Positions 1-10,090 of a DNA stretch of 64,000 bases are shown here, in pieces (the first letter of the stretch is position 1; each line of letters begins with the position of its first letter). The stretch is from Calidifontibacter indicus (lineage in GTDB: Bacteria > Actinomycetota > Actinomycetes > Actinomycetales > Dermatophilaceae). The stretch lies in assembly GCF_003386865.1 (NCBI RefSeq), contig NZ_QTUA01000001.1:62001-126000 (forward strand), written 5' to 3'. Position numbers and translations under genes: made by a program. Under the pieces are notes generated by a model. The model was not told the origin of the DNA, searched no databases, and saw only the letters and a list, made by a program, of their open reading frames with translations.

Positions 1-1655
1 ATCTGCGCGGCCGGGCCGACGCGTCGGCGCTGCTGCTCGGCGCCGACGGCAAGGTGCGCGACGACGAGGACCTCGTGTTCTACAACGCCCCGGCGGCCGG
101 CGGTGTCTCCTGGGAGGCACTGTCGGACGACGAGCAGCGGCTGCGCATCGACACCGCCGCGGTGCCGCCGGAGATCGAGGTGGTGCGGGTGTTGGTGAGC
201 GTCGACGACGACCAGCCACCCCTCGCCGACGGCGCGGTGGTCGCCACCGTGCGCGGCACCAACGCGGCGGCGCAATATGCGCCGCACCGGCTCGACGGTG
301 AGCGCTGCCTCATCTGGTTCGACCTCTACCGGCGCGCCGGTGGCTGGAAGGTGCGCGCCGTCGGGCAGGGCTGGAAGGACGGTCTGGCGGCGGGGCTCGG
401 CGCTCACGGTATCGCCGTGGAGGCTCCCGAGCCGACCCCGGCTGCTGCACCGACAACCCCTACAGCACCACCACCGGCTACCGCCCCCGGGCAGTCGCCG
501 GGCTTCGCCCCGAGCCACTCGATGGACCACCCGTCCACTCCCCTCACGCCCGGCCCCGACGACGACACCGTGGCCGGGGCGCTGCGCGCGATCCGCAGCC
601 TGCGCCGCGACATCAGCCAGGCGCGCCTGGCCCACCTGACGGCGGTCGGCTACGCCCAGAACAAGCTGCTCGAGACCGACGAGATCGCCCGCAACTCCCC
701 CGACTCCGGGTTGCCGGGCGCGCGGCACGAGTACTCCGCACTGATGGCGCAGGCCGACGCCCGATACGCCACGGAGGCGGCGTCGCTGCGCGATGAACTC
801 GTGGCGGAGGAGCTCGCGATGCCGCTGCCACTGGCCCGGCTCGATTCCTTCGACTGGGACCGCCTGACCGGCCTCCCGGCTGTCGACGGCGCGCCCGACC
901 GCGGCATCGACACCCACGACCTCACCGCCGAGGTGATCCGCCTCGGCAGCCTCTACCCACCCGAGGGTGAACGGCTGAACGTGCCGATGGCGCACGGGTG
1001 GGCCGGACGCCCGCTGATCTGGGCCGAGGGCAGCGACCGCGCGCCGTCCGGTGTCGCCTGGGTGCACGGTCTGATCGCGCGGATGATGGCGCTGACGAGC
1101 CCCGGCGGTTTCGACGTGCAACTGGTCGATCTCGACGGTTCGCTGTCGTCCGGGATGGGCACCCTCGGCGCCCCGATCGCGGCCGACATCACCCGCCATG
1201 CGAGCCCGGGTGAACTCTCGGCGTTCGTCGACGAGCTCGCCCACCTGTGCGATCTGGCGAAGATGGCGATCGAGTCGGGGGTGTCCGGTGCGCTGCAGGA
1301 TGTGCGGGACGGCGCCCGCCACCTCGTCGTGCTGGGCCACTGGCCGCACGCGTACGACGCCCGGGCGCAGGCGCGCATCACCGAATGTGTGCCGTGGCTG
1401 TTCGCGCTGTCGGTGCAACTGGTCGTGCTGTGCCACGAGAGCGACCTCCCCGAGCGGGGCTCGTCGACGCCCGGTGGATCACCGGGCGCAGAGGGGCCGC
1501 TGCGTGACCTGCTCGACCACTCGCTGGTGCTCGACGACGCCGGCGCCGCGTCGCTGATCGACGACGCCGGGGTGGCGTGGTGCTACGACCCGGAGCTCAC
1601 GCCTGCTGCACGCAGTGTGGCCGGCCGCATCACCGCGAGCGGTCAGCGGGCCTGA
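1..1655 (+). CDS. TerD-domain protein with FtsK-like C-terminal region (5' end outside window)
   Basis: The reading frame is open from base 3, so the start lies upstream of the window; the first in-frame GTG at 54 falls inside a TerD fold and is not a credible start. About 550 residues are visible. Residues 1 to about 140 have the TerD pattern (ALLLGADGKV, then DLVFYN, ending FDLYRRAGGWKVRAVGQGW), the calcium-binding stress domain of tellurite-resistance proteins. A Pro/Ala/Thr-rich linker follows to about residue 190. The rest has a helical stretch and then a block (RLGSLYPPEGERLNVPM, then GFDVQLVDLDG) that resembles the modules around FtsK/SpoIIIE-like ATPases in actinobacterial TerD fusions, but I see no Walker A motif, so it is probably degenerate. 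Role not established; stress response is inferred from TerD. Its last 13 bases overlap the convergent gene. Confidence 0.75.
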   Translation, partial: LRGRADASALLLGADGKVRDDEDLVFYNAPAAGGVSWEALSDDEQRLRIDTAAVPPEIEVVRVLVSVDDDQPPLADGAVVATVRGTNAAAQYAPHRLDGERCLIWFDLYRRAGGWKVRAVGQGWKDGLAAGLGAHGIAVEAPEPTPAAAPTTPTAPPPATAPGQSPGFAPSHSMDHPSTPLTPGPDDDTVAGALRAIRSLRRDISQARLAHLTAVGYAQNKLLETDEIARNSPDSGLPGARHEYSALMAQADARYATEAASLRDELVAEELAMPLPLARLDSFDWDRLTGLPAVDGAPDRGIDTHDLTAEVIRLGSLYPPEGERLNVPMAHGWAGRPLIWAEGSDRAPSGVAWVHGLIARMMALTSPGGFDVQLVDLDGSLSSGMGTLGAPIAADITRHASPGELSAFVDELAHLCDLAKMAIESGVSGALQDVRDGARHLVVLGHWPHAYDARAQARITECVPWLFALSVQLVVLCHESDLPERGSSTPGGSPGAEGPLRDLLDHSLVLDDAGAASLIDDAGVAWCYDPELTPAARSVAGRITASGQRA

Positions 1656-1924
1656 TCGATACCGCTGACGTCATCGTCGAGCCAGCCGTCGCGATCGGCG
1701 GTGACGGCCTCGAAGCGTTCGACGAGCGCCTTGGCGACGGCCGAGGTCGGATCGTCGAGGGTGTCGACGCGCACGTACACCGCCCAGTCGTGGTCTTCCG
1801 AGTCGTCCTCGCCGGCGAGTGCCTCGCGCACCACCCGCACCTCGTCGAACTCCTCCTCACGCAGTTCCTCCGCCACCTCTTCGGCGTCGTCGCGTTCGGG
1901 AAAGACAAGCAGGTACTCGGTCAC
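1643..1924 (-). CDS. RraB-like (RNase E inhibitor family) small acidic protein
   Basis: About 93 residues from a GTG at 1924 (VTEYLLVFPERDDAEEVAEE). An upstream in-frame start would add only an Arg/Trp-rich stretch unlike the rest. The protein is strongly acidic. The pattern of an N-terminal strand, an acidic helix and the VREALAGEDDSEDHDW block resembles short proteins annotated as ribonuclease E inhibitor RraB. RraB in E. coli modulates the RNase E degradosome; whether the actinobacterial relatives do so is unknown. The gene is convergent with the TerD gene and overlaps it. The family call rests on pattern memory, so a plain conserved hypothetical protein is the fallback. Confidence 0.6.
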   Translation of the reverse strand: MTEYLLVFPERDDAEEVAEELREEEFDEVRVVREALAGEDDSEDHDWAVYVRVDTLDDPTSAVAKALVERFEAVTADRDGWLDDDVSGIDQAR

Positions 1925-2046
1925 GACCCAAGGGTGCCATCGCCGGTGCCACCGACCGGCGCGGCGCACCGAGGCCTCGACAAGTTCGCCCGGCCGTTAC
2001 CCGCCCGTCGGTGGCCGGTCGATTCGACGCCCTACCGTGCCCACCG

Positions 2047-2901
2047 ATGGCAGGGCGATTCGTAGCGATCGGAGATTCGTTCACCGAGGGTGTCGGTGAC
2101 CCGAATCTGCTCTACCCCAACGGTGTTCGCGGTTGGGCCGACCGGATGGCACGGCAGTTGGGCCGCGCCGACGAACGCTGGGAGTACGCCAACCTCGCGA
2201 TCCGCAGCAAGTTGCTCGACGAGATCGTCGCCGAGCAACTCGCCCCGGCGCTCGACCTGCGACCGACGCTCGCGTCGTTCTACGCCGGCGGCAACGACAT
2301 CCTGTCGGTCCGGGTCGACATGAACTCGGTGATGGAGCGGTACGAGGCGGCGCTGCGCGAACTCGCGGCCGGGGTGCCCGACCTCGTGCTGTTCACCACC
2401 TTCGACTCCACGACGTCGCCGGTGCTCGAACCGGTGCGGCGCCGAATCGTCTTCTACAACAACGTGGTTCGCGAGCTCTCGGTCGCCTACAACGCGATCC
2501 TGGTCGACCACACCCGACTGTCGGTCTTCCGTGACCGACGGATGTGGGCACCCGACCGCATCCACATGTCGCGCCACGGACACAAGGTGCTCGCCGCCGA
2601 AGTGCTGAAGACCCTCGGCATCCCGCACACGCTCAAGGTGCCGGAGTTCCCACCGTGGGAGCGTCGGCCGATGCGCGAGGCGGCGCGGGCCGAGGCCGCG
2701 TGGGTGCGGCACGAGGTGATCCCCTTGTTCCGTCGGCGCATGCGCGGAGTGCGCGAGGGTGACTCGCTGTCGCCGAAGTGGCCGACCCCGGTGCACCCTG
2801 CCGACGGCATGAAACGGCTGGCGCGCACCGACAGCGGGGACGCGTTGCGGGTGCACCGGGAGTGGGAGCGCAGCCGCAGCCACCATCTGCCCACGGGGTG
2901 A
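2047..2901 (+). CDS. SGNH/GDSL-family hydrolase
   Basis: 284 residues from ATG 2047; the open frame upstream of this is low-complexity Arg/Pro and not protein-like. Residues 3-14 carry the family block I (RFVAIGDSFTEG, nucleophile Ser in GDS), an oxyanion Asn lies in AGGND, and the C-terminal block V pair is in DRIHMSRHGHKVLA (Asp and His). The layout fits an esterase or lipase of the SGNH superfamily. There is no signal peptide, so it is cytoplasmic, unlike the secreted SGNH remnants near 36 and 37.5 kb. After block V there is an extra basic segment of about 90 residues with many Arg and Trp, of unknown use. Substrate cannot be read from the sequence. Confidence 0.85.
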   Translation: MAGRFVAIGDSFTEGVGDPNLLYPNGVRGWADRMARQLGRADERWEYANLAIRSKLLDEIVAEQLAPALDLRPTLASFYAGGNDILSVRVDMNSVMERYEAALRELAAGVPDLVLFTTFDSTTSPVLEPVRRRIVFYNNVVRELSVAYNAILVDHTRLSVFRDRRMWAPDRIHMSRHGHKVLAAEVLKTLGIPHTLKVPEFPPWERRPMREAARAEAAWVRHEVIPLFRRRMRGVREGDSLSPKWPTPVHPADGMKRLARTDSGDALRVHREWERSRSHHLPTG

Positions 2902-2961
2902 ATTTCGGATTGGGCGGGCCGCTCGACCGCCTGGCGGTCCGCGGGCGGACACCATGGAGTC

Positions 2962-3426
2962 ATGAACCAGAACCACGAGAAGAAGATCACCGTGACCCGC
3001 ACGATCGAGGCGCCGGCCGATGCCGTCTTCGAGGTGCTCACCAACCCCAAGCGACACCGCGAGTTCGACGGCTCCGGCTTCGTCCGCAGCGAGGACCAGG
3101 GCGACCGCATCACGGCCACCGGCCAGGTGTTCACCATGAACATGGAGGGCGACCACATGGGCGGCGAGTACAAGACCGACAACCACGTGACCGGCTACGT
3201 CAAGGACAAGCTGGTGGCGTGGCAGACCGCACCGGCCGGCACCGAGCCGAAGGGCTGGGAGTGGGTCTGGGAGTTGGAGCCGAACGGTCAGCGGGAGACC
3301 CAGGTCTCGTTGACCTACGACTGGAGCAAGGTCACCGACAAGGAACTGCTGCAAAAGATCAGCTTCCCGCTGGTGCCGGAGGCAGATCTCCAGGAGAGCC
3401 TGCAGCTGCTTTCGTCGGTCGTCTGA
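2962..3426 (+). CDS. SRPBCC (START/AHSA1-like) domain protein
   Basis: 154 residues from ATG 2962, with a short purine-rich stretch just upstream as ribosome site. The opening (ITVTRTIEAPADAVFEVLTNPKRHREFDGSGF) is the characteristic first strand and helix of the START/AHSA1/polyketide-cyclase fold, followed by a beta sheet and a closing helix. These domains bind hydrophobic ligands or act as co-chaperone-like factors; no specific ligand is indicated. It is a single-gene unit followed by a good terminator hairpin and then poxB. Confidence 0.8.
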   Translation: MNQNHEKKITVTRTIEAPADAVFEVLTNPKRHREFDGSGFVRSEDQGDRITATGQVFTMNMEGDHMGGEYKTDNHVTGYVKDKLVAWQTAPAGTEPKGWEWVWELEPNGQRETQVSLTYDWSKVTDKELLQKISFPLVPEADLQESLQLLSSVV

Positions 3427-3444
3427 CTCGCACCGTCCGTATAC

Positions 3445-3487
3445 CCGTGTGCGCGCACCTCTCGGGGTGTGCGCACACGGACTTTTT
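3445..3487 (+). terminator. Rho-independent terminator after the SRPBCC gene
   Basis: A 10-bp stem (CCGTGTGCGC at 3445-3454 with GCGCACACGG at 3471-3480), a 16-nt loop that can partly pair, then ACTTTTTCC. The T run directly after the stem makes this the clearest intrinsic terminator in the window. It separates the SRPBCC gene from poxB. Confidence 0.75.
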
Positions 3488-3555
3488 CCGAGCATGTTCC
3501 GATTGACCACGGCCCCGGCCCACACCGACGACATTGCGAGGCGTTGACTGGGACC

Positions 3556-5298
3556 ATGACAAACGTCGCAGAGCAACTCGTCGCCCAACTCAACGAAGCC
3601 GGCGTCCGCCGCATCTACGGAATCGTCGGCGACAGCCTCAACCCCGTCGTCGATGCGATCCGCCGCACCGGCGGTTCGGCGAAGGGGGGCATCGACTGGA
3701 TCCATGTACGCCACGAGGAGGCGGCCGCATTCGCGGCCGCTGCCGACGCACAGCTGACCGGTGAACTGGTGGCCTGCGCCGGATCGTGCGGCCCGGGCAA
3801 CCTGCACCTCATCAACGGCCTGTACGACGCCAACCGATCGGGTGCACCGGTCATCGCGATCGCCAGCCACATCCCCAGCTCCCAGATCGGGCAGGGCTAC
3901 TTCCAGGAGACCCACCCCGATCGCATCTTCACCGAGTGCTCGGTCTACTCCGAGATGATCTCCACCCCCACCCAGGCGCCGCGCGTCGTCGCCGCCGCGA
4001 TCCGGCACGCCGTCACCGCGCCGGGCGTCGCGGTGATCACGCTGCCCGGCGACATCGCCGACGAGGAGGCCACCGCGCAGGCGCCGCGCTACGTGCCGGT
4101 ACAGCGCGGCGTGGTCACACCGTCCGCCGAGACCGTGCGCAAGCTGGCCGACGCCATCAACTCCGCCGACAAGGTGGCGTTGTTCGTGGGCGCCGGCATC
4201 GCCGGCGAGCACGACGCGGTCGTCGAACTCGCCGACCTCGTCGGGGCGCCGGTCGGCCACTCGCTGCGGGGCAAGGAGCACATCCAGTACGACAACCCCT
4301 ACGACGTCGGCATGACCGGCCTGCTCGGCTACGGCGCCGCCGCCGACGGCATGGAGGACGCCGACCTGCTGCTCATGCTCGGCACCGACTTCCCTTACGA
4401 CCAGTTCCTGCCCGACGTCACCACGGCGCAGGTCGACCGCGACGCCTCGGTGATCGGACGCCGCACCAGCGTCGACATCCCGGTGCACGGCGACGTGGGT
4501 GCGACCTTGCGGATGCTCATCCCGCTGGTGCAGCGCAAGAAGAACCGCAAGTTCCTGGAGAAGACGCTCAAGCGGCACGATAAGCTCATGAACAACGCGG
4601 TCGGCGCTTACACCCGCAAGGTTGAGAAGTTCACCCCGATCCACCCGGAGTACGCGGCGTCGGTGCTCGACGAGGTGGCGGCCGACAACGCGGTGTTCAC
4701 AGCCGACACCGGCATGTGCAACGTGTGGAGCGCCCGCTACATCAACCCGCTCGGGTCGCGCCGCATCATCGGGTCGTTCCTGCACGGCTCGATGGCCAAC
4801 GCGCTGCCGCACGCAATCGGCGCCCAGTTCGCCGACCGTGGTCGTCAGGTCATCTCGATGTCGGGCGACGGCGGACTCGGCATGCTCCTCGGCGAACTGC
4901 TGACCGTCGCGGCGTACAACCTGCCGGTCAATGTGGTGGTCTTCAACAACTCGACGCTCGGCATGGTGAAGCTGGAGATGCTCGTCGACAAGCTGCCCGA
5001 CTTCGGGGTCGACGTGCCCGCGGTCAATTACGCGGCGGTCGCACAGGCGTTGGGGTTCAAGGCGATCCGCGTGGAAGACCCGGCCGACCTCGAGGCCGCG
5101 TATCGAGCCGCGTTCGAGCACAACGGGCCCGCCCTGGTCGACATCGTGACCGACCCGCTCGCACTGTCCATCCCGCCGAAGATCACCTCGTCGCAGGTAT
5201 TCGGCTTCGCCACCGCGATGAGCAAGATCGTGCTCAACGGAGGTGCGGGCGAGGCGGTGTCGATGGCACGGTCCAACCTGCGCAACTTCCCGCGCTGA
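3556..5298 (+). CDS. poxB: pyruvate dehydrogenase (quinone), pyruvate oxidase family
   Basis: 580 residues from ATG 3556. A peripheral membrane ThDP/FAD enzyme that oxidatively decarboxylates pyruvate to acetate and CO2 and passes electrons to quinone. Seen: the N-terminal ThDP pyrimidine domain with the activating glutamate in HEEAAAFAAAADAQ (about residue 55), the middle FAD-type domain, and the C-terminal ThDP domain with GDGG at about 437-440 followed by NNSTLGM, which binds Mg and diphosphate. Length matches PoxB (about 570-580). Acetolactate synthase and benzoylformate decarboxylase share the fold, but the opening ANVAEQL-like helix, the GRIYGIVGDSLNP-type block and the overall match favour PoxB. 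It is monocistronic between two hairpins. Confidence 0.9.
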   Translation: MTNVAEQLVAQLNEAGVRRIYGIVGDSLNPVVDAIRRTGGSAKGGIDWIHVRHEEAAAFAAAADAQLTGELVACAGSCGPGNLHLINGLYDANRSGAPVIAIASHIPSSQIGQGYFQETHPDRIFTECSVYSEMISTPTQAPRVVAAAIRHAVTAPGVAVITLPGDIADEEATAQAPRYVPVQRGVVTPSAETVRKLADAINSADKVALFVGAGIAGEHDAVVELADLVGAPVGHSLRGKEHIQYDNPYDVGMTGLLGYGAAADGMEDADLLLMLGTDFPYDQFLPDVTTAQVDRDASVIGRRTSVDIPVHGDVGATLRMLIPLVQRKKNRKFLEKTLKRHDKLMNNAVGAYTRKVEKFTPIHPEYAASVLDEVAADNAVFTADTGMCNVWSARYINPLGSRRIIGSFLHGSMANALPHAIGAQFADRGRQVISMSGDGGLGMLLGELLTVAAYNLPVNVVVFNNSTLGMVKLEMLVDKLPDFGVDVPAVNYAAVAQALGFKAIRVEDPADLEAAYRAAFEHNGPALVDIVTDPLALSIPPKITSSQVFGFATAMSKIVLNGGAGEAVSMARSNLRNFPR

Positions 5299-5309
5299 CC
5301 TCTACAACG

Positions 5310-5355
5310 GTAGTAAAGGGTTTCGGTCGCCATAGCGACCGAAACCCTTTACTAC
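5310..5355. terminator. perfect 21-bp hairpin between convergent poxB and hspR
   Basis: Bases 5310-5330 are exactly complementary to 5335-5355, leaving a 4-base loop (CATA). It begins GTAGTAAAGGG and ends CCCTTTACTAC. It sits in the 73-bp gap between two convergent genes, so it can serve both directions. There is no U tract of note, only the A/T-rich outer stem. Classified as a bidirectional terminator by position. Confidence 0.7.
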
Positions 5356-5371
5356 GCCCGGCGTGGACCAA

Positions 5372-5854
5372 TCAGCGCTGCGGGCGCCAGACCACCAGCG
5401 AGGTGCCCGGGGCGCGGCGGCGAGCCCGCTCACCCGGCCGTAGGGCGACGATCTGGCCGTCAGGACCGGCAGCGAAAACCCGGGCGCCCGAGGCATATTC
5501 GAGCTGTTCCTGCAGCTCGGCGACCCGCGAGCGGAGGGCGTCGACCTGCGACTCGAGCTCCATGATGCGGGAGATGCCGGCGAGGCTGACGCCTTCTTCC
5601 TGGGAGAGCCGCTGCACCTCGCGCAGCATCTCGATGTCGCGGTAGCTGTAGCGGCGTCCGCCGCCGCTGGTGCGCGACGGCGTGACGATGCCGAGCCGGT
5701 CGTACTGCCGCAGCGTCTGCGCGTGCATGCCGGCCAACTGGGCCGCCACCGAGATCACGTAGACCGGTGTTTCGGGGCCGGGCATGCCCGACCTGCTCGA
5801 CGTGCCCGCTCGATAGGCGCGGTCGGCGCGGCTGGTGCTCCGCTCGGCGCTCAT
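5372..5854 (-). CDS. hspR: heat-shock repressor HspR (MerR family)
   Basis: 160 residues from ATG 5854. A MerR-type DNA-binding domain runs from about residue 31 ([20 protein letters not shown], then [20 protein letters not shown]), followed by a heptad-like coiled coil ([20 protein letters not shown]). HspR binds HAIR inverted repeats to repress the dnaK operon and works with DnaK as co-repressor in Streptomyces and Mycobacterium. It is the last gene of the operon; its ATG overlaps the dnaJ stop (ATGA). Two HAIR matches lie upstream of dnaK, so autoregulation of the whole operon is expected. Confidence 0.95.
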   Translation of the reverse strand: MSAERSTSRADRAYRAGTSSRSGMPGPETPVYVISVAAQLAGMHAQTLRQYDRLGIVTPSRTSGGGRRYSYRDIEMLREVQRLSQEEGVSLAGISRIMELESQVDALRSRVAELQEQLEYASGARVFAAGPDGQIVALRPGERARRRAPGTSLVVWRPQR

Positions 5855-6840
5855 TGCGCTGCCTTGCGGATCAGGTCGGCGCGGGGGTCACCGCCCCGTT
5901 GCTCGGCAATGCGGGCCAAGGTTTCCTTGTCCTCGTCCGACAGGTCGGTGGGCACGACGATCTGCACCTTCGCCAGCAGGTTGCCGGTGCCCGACTTCGC
6001 GGGCACGCCGCGCCCCTTGACGCGTAGAACGCGTCCGGCCTGGGTGCCCGGGGGGATCTTCACCTTGACGGTCGACCCGTCGAGCGTCGGCACCGACACG
6101 GTGGCACCGAGCACGGCTTCGGCGAAGGTGACCGGCAGGTCGACGGTGAGGTCGTTGCCCTCGCGTCCGAAGACGGGGTGGGGCGCGACCGAGACCTCGA
6201 GCAGGAGGTCGCCGTTGCCGCCGGGGCCGGGTGATCCCTTGCCGGCGAGCCGGATCGTCTGACCGTCCTTCACACCCGCGGGAATGCGGGTCTTCACGGT
6301 GCTGCCGTCGCCGGTGGTGAGGGTGACGGTGTCGCCCTCGACCGCCTGGCGGAAACTCAGGGTGATGCGGGCGCGCACGTCACGGCCCTTGGCGGGAGCG
6401 CCGTAACCGCCCCCGGGGAACCCGCCGCCGCGTCCGGCCTGTGCGCCGAACTGGCCGAGGATGTCGTCGAGGTTGATGCTCTGGCCGCCGCCGCTGGAGA
6501 ACCCACCGGCTCCGCCGCCACCGAACATCGAACCGAAGAGGTCTTCGAAACCGGCCGCGCCGGCGCCGGCGCCGGGGCCTCCGGCGGTGAACCGGGCACC
6601 GCCGCCGACCATCGCGCGGATGTTGTCGTACTCCGCGCGCTTGTCCTTGTCGCCGAGCACCGAGTGGGCCTCGCCGATGTCCTTGAACTTCTGCTCCGCG
6701 GCAGTGTCACCCGGGTTCTTGTCGGGGTGGTACTGCCGGGCGAGCTTGCGATAGGCCTTCTTGATCTCGGCGTCGGAGGCGTCCTGCGACACACCGAGGA
6801 TCTTGTAGAAGTCCTTCTCCAGCCAGTCCTGACTCGCCAT
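5851..6840 (-). CDS. dnaJ: chaperone DnaJ without zinc-finger domain
   Basis: 329 residues from ATG 6840 ([19 protein letters not shown]). The J domain has HPD at 38-40, followed by a Gly/Phe/Ala-rich segment (about 85-150) and the two C-terminal substrate-binding domains. No CxxCxGxG repeats occur, and no cysteine is visible in the central part, so this is a type II (CbpA-like) J protein although it occupies the dnaJ1 position in the operon. It delivers clients to DnaK and stimulates its ATPase. A 75-bp gap with a strong hairpin separates it from grpE; it overlaps hspR by 4 bp. Confidence 0.93.
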   Translation of the reverse strand: MASQDWLEKDFYKILGVSQDASDAEIKKAYRKLARQYHPDKNPGDTAAEQKFKDIGEAHSVLGDKDKRAEYDNIRAMVGGGARFTAGGPGAGAGAAGFEDLFGSMFGGGGAGGFSSGGGQSINLDDILGQFGAQAGRGGGFPGGGYGAPAKGRDVRARITLSFRQAVEGDTVTLTTGDGSTVKTRIPAGVKDGQTIRLAGKGSPGPGGNGDLLLEVSVAPHPVFGREGNDLTVDLPVTFAEAVLGATVSVPTLDGSTVKVKIPPGTQAGRVLRVKGRGVPAKSGTGNLLAKVQIVVPTDLSDEDKETLARIAEQRGGDPRADLIRKAAQ

Positions 6841-6857
6841 GCTGTCTCCTTGTCCTG

Positions 6858-6906
6858 CGTCGTGGGCCACGGGTGGGGTGCGCTCCCTGCCGCGTGGCCC
6901 ACGACG
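6858..6906 (-). repeat. inverted repeat between grpE and dnaJ
   Basis: CGTCGTGGGCCACG (6858-6871) and CGTGGCCCACGACG (6893-6906) are exact 14-bp complements with a 21-nt loop. In the transcript the hairpin lies about 18 bases before the dnaJ start. It could act as an RNA-processing or stability element or partial terminator that lowers dnaJ-hspR relative to dnaK-grpE. No T run follows, so full termination is unlikely. Confidence 0.6.
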
Positions 6907-6915
6907 GGAACGGAA

Positions 6916-7712
6916 TCACTGAGGGTCGGCGACCGCCACACGGGCCGGACGGACGACGCGCTCGCCGACCTTGTAACCGGGCTGCATGACCTGCACGACG
7001 GTGGTGCCCTCGCTGCCCTCGGGCACCTCGGCCTCGACGTGCATCAAGGCCTCGTGGTGCATCGGGTCGAAGGCGTCACCGGCTTCGCCGAAGCTGGACA
7101 GGCCGTACTTGCCGAGAATGCCGTCGAGCTTCTCGGCGATCTTCGCGAAGGGGGTGCCTTCGGCCAGATCACCGTGCTGACGAGCCAGGTGGATCTCGTC
7201 GAGCACCGGCAGCAGCGACTCGACGAACCCGGCAAGAGCGTTGTTGCGTAACTGTTCCCGGTCGCGGTCGACGCGCCGCTTGTAGTTGACGTACTCGGCC
7301 TGCAGTCGCTGCAGATCGGCCAGTCGCTCCGCCGCGAGCGCGGTGTCCGGGTGGACATCGGACCCTGCGGTCGGCGCGTCGGCCACCGGCTGGGCGTCGT
7401 CGTTGACGGCCTCGGTGTTGACGTCGGAGCTCGCCCCTTCGTCGACGCCGGTGCGGGCGCCCTGCTCGGCACTCTGCTCGGCTTCACGGCCGGGCAGCTC
7501 GTCGCCGACCCCGCCGCCGAAGGCGCTGTCGCCACCGTCGGCCTCGACGACCGGCTCGGACTGCGAGCCGGAGTTCTGGTCACTCACGATGTTCTCCTCC
7601 TGCTGCTTGGCGTCCGCGCTGCGCAGGTCGCCCGTCTCAGGGTCGATTCTGCGCTTGTCACGGACGACCGGGCCGGTGGGCTCCTCCTGCGAGGAGCCCA
7701 CCTGCTCGTCGG

Positions 7713-7716
<4 letters not shown>
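6916..7716 (-). CDS. grpE: nucleotide exchange factor GrpE
   Basis: 266 residues from GTG 7716, which overlaps the dnaK stop (GTGA). GrpE releases ADP from DnaK. The conserved core starts near residue 125 ([20 protein letters not shown], the long dimer helix) and ends with the beta domain ([23 protein letters not shown]). The first 120 residues are an unusually long, acidic, disordered tail; actinobacterial GrpE proteins often have such tails. A possible internal GTG at about residue 44 ([10 protein letters not shown]) could give a shorter product, but the overlap with dnaK favours the first start. Confidence 0.93.
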
Positions 7717-9578
<1,862 letters not shown>

Positions 9579-9649
9579 GGTGATGTTCTCCTTGTGTAGA
9601 GGTCGTTCTGCGTGCTCGCGACGCGCCCGGACGAGCGCGCACGAGTCGC

Positions 9650-9670
9650 CTTGACTGTGTCCGACTCAAC
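9650..9670. promoter_or_regulatory. HAIR element 1 (HspR operator)
   Basis: CTTGACT-N7-ACTCAAC on the plus strand matches the HspR consensus CTTGAGT-N7-ACTCAAG at 12 of 14 positions with the correct 7-bp spacing. It lies 72 bp upstream of the dnaK start and would cover the -10 region of the TTGACA promoter. Confidence 0.8.
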
Positions 9671-9692
9671 TCCTGGCCGAGCGGCCTGTCAA
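9664..9692 (-). promoter_or_regulatory. candidate dnaK promoter
   Basis: On the minus strand TTGACA (9692-9687) is followed after 17 bp by TTGAGT (9669-9664). The -35 match is perfect and spacing is ideal; the -10 is poor as a Pribnow box but coincides with HAIR 1, as expected if HspR blocks polymerase there. Confidence 0.45.
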
Positions 9693-9708
9693 GTCGCGCC
9701 TGACAAAT

Positions 9709-9729
9709 CTTGCGTCTACATGACTCAAC
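9709..9729. promoter_or_regulatory. HAIR element 2 (HspR operator)
   Basis: CTTGCGT-N7-ACTCAAC, again 12 of 14 matches to CTTGAGT-N7-ACTCAAG with 7-bp spacing. Its centre is 59 bp from that of HAIR 1, on the far side of the -35 box. Two sites could allow cooperative HspR binding. Confidence 0.78.
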
Positions 9730-10090
9730 TTGAGGCCCCCGCGGATCATTCCCGCCCGCGGGACCACGTTTTCGTGGCCCACCACTGTGGAATCCCAGAT
9801 AACTTGCACTTGTCCCACTTGGGTCCCACGTACTTGCGCACGTCCCAAAAAAACTGACCACGCCTGCACGCTGAGGACGTGGGCTCGATCACACTGCGGT
9901 ACATCAGCGGTGAAGGTGACGAAGTGGTCACCTCTCTTGCCGAGGCCGATGCTGGCCAAGTGGCCCACGGTCGGCCGGGGTTTCGAGGCGCTCGTCCGCG
10001 CGGGCCTGGTCAGGCAGGGCACAGTCGGCAACCAGGTTCGGAGCGAGCAATCTTCGCGAAGCCCGCACGGGCGCAGTTCAGCCTTCCGCG
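9730..10090. other. gene-free stretch with GTCCCA repeats
   Basis: About 360 bases with no convincing gene on either strand. Three direct copies of GTCCCA (9812, 9823, 9842) lie in AC-rich sequence ending in a run of seven A. The segment 9949-10075 reads like a decayed coding fragment (LAKWPTVGRGFEALVRAGLV in one frame) that soon breaks up. GTCCCA recurs, with its complement, in the hairpin at 11801-11841 beyond the SDR gene. Confidence 0.4.

Noticed and set aside
2032-5121. Open frame of over 1,000 codons on the minus strand opposite the SGNH, SRPBCC and poxB genes
   Set aside because: Its translation is low-complexity Arg/His/Val/Gly, the mirror of GC-rich plus-strand codons; the plus-strand genes have clear domains and active sites.
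5310-5355. Insertion-element end or phage attachment site at the 21-bp palindrome
   Set aside because: It is a single perfect hairpin exactly between convergent stops, with no second copy in the window; a bidirectional terminator explains it.
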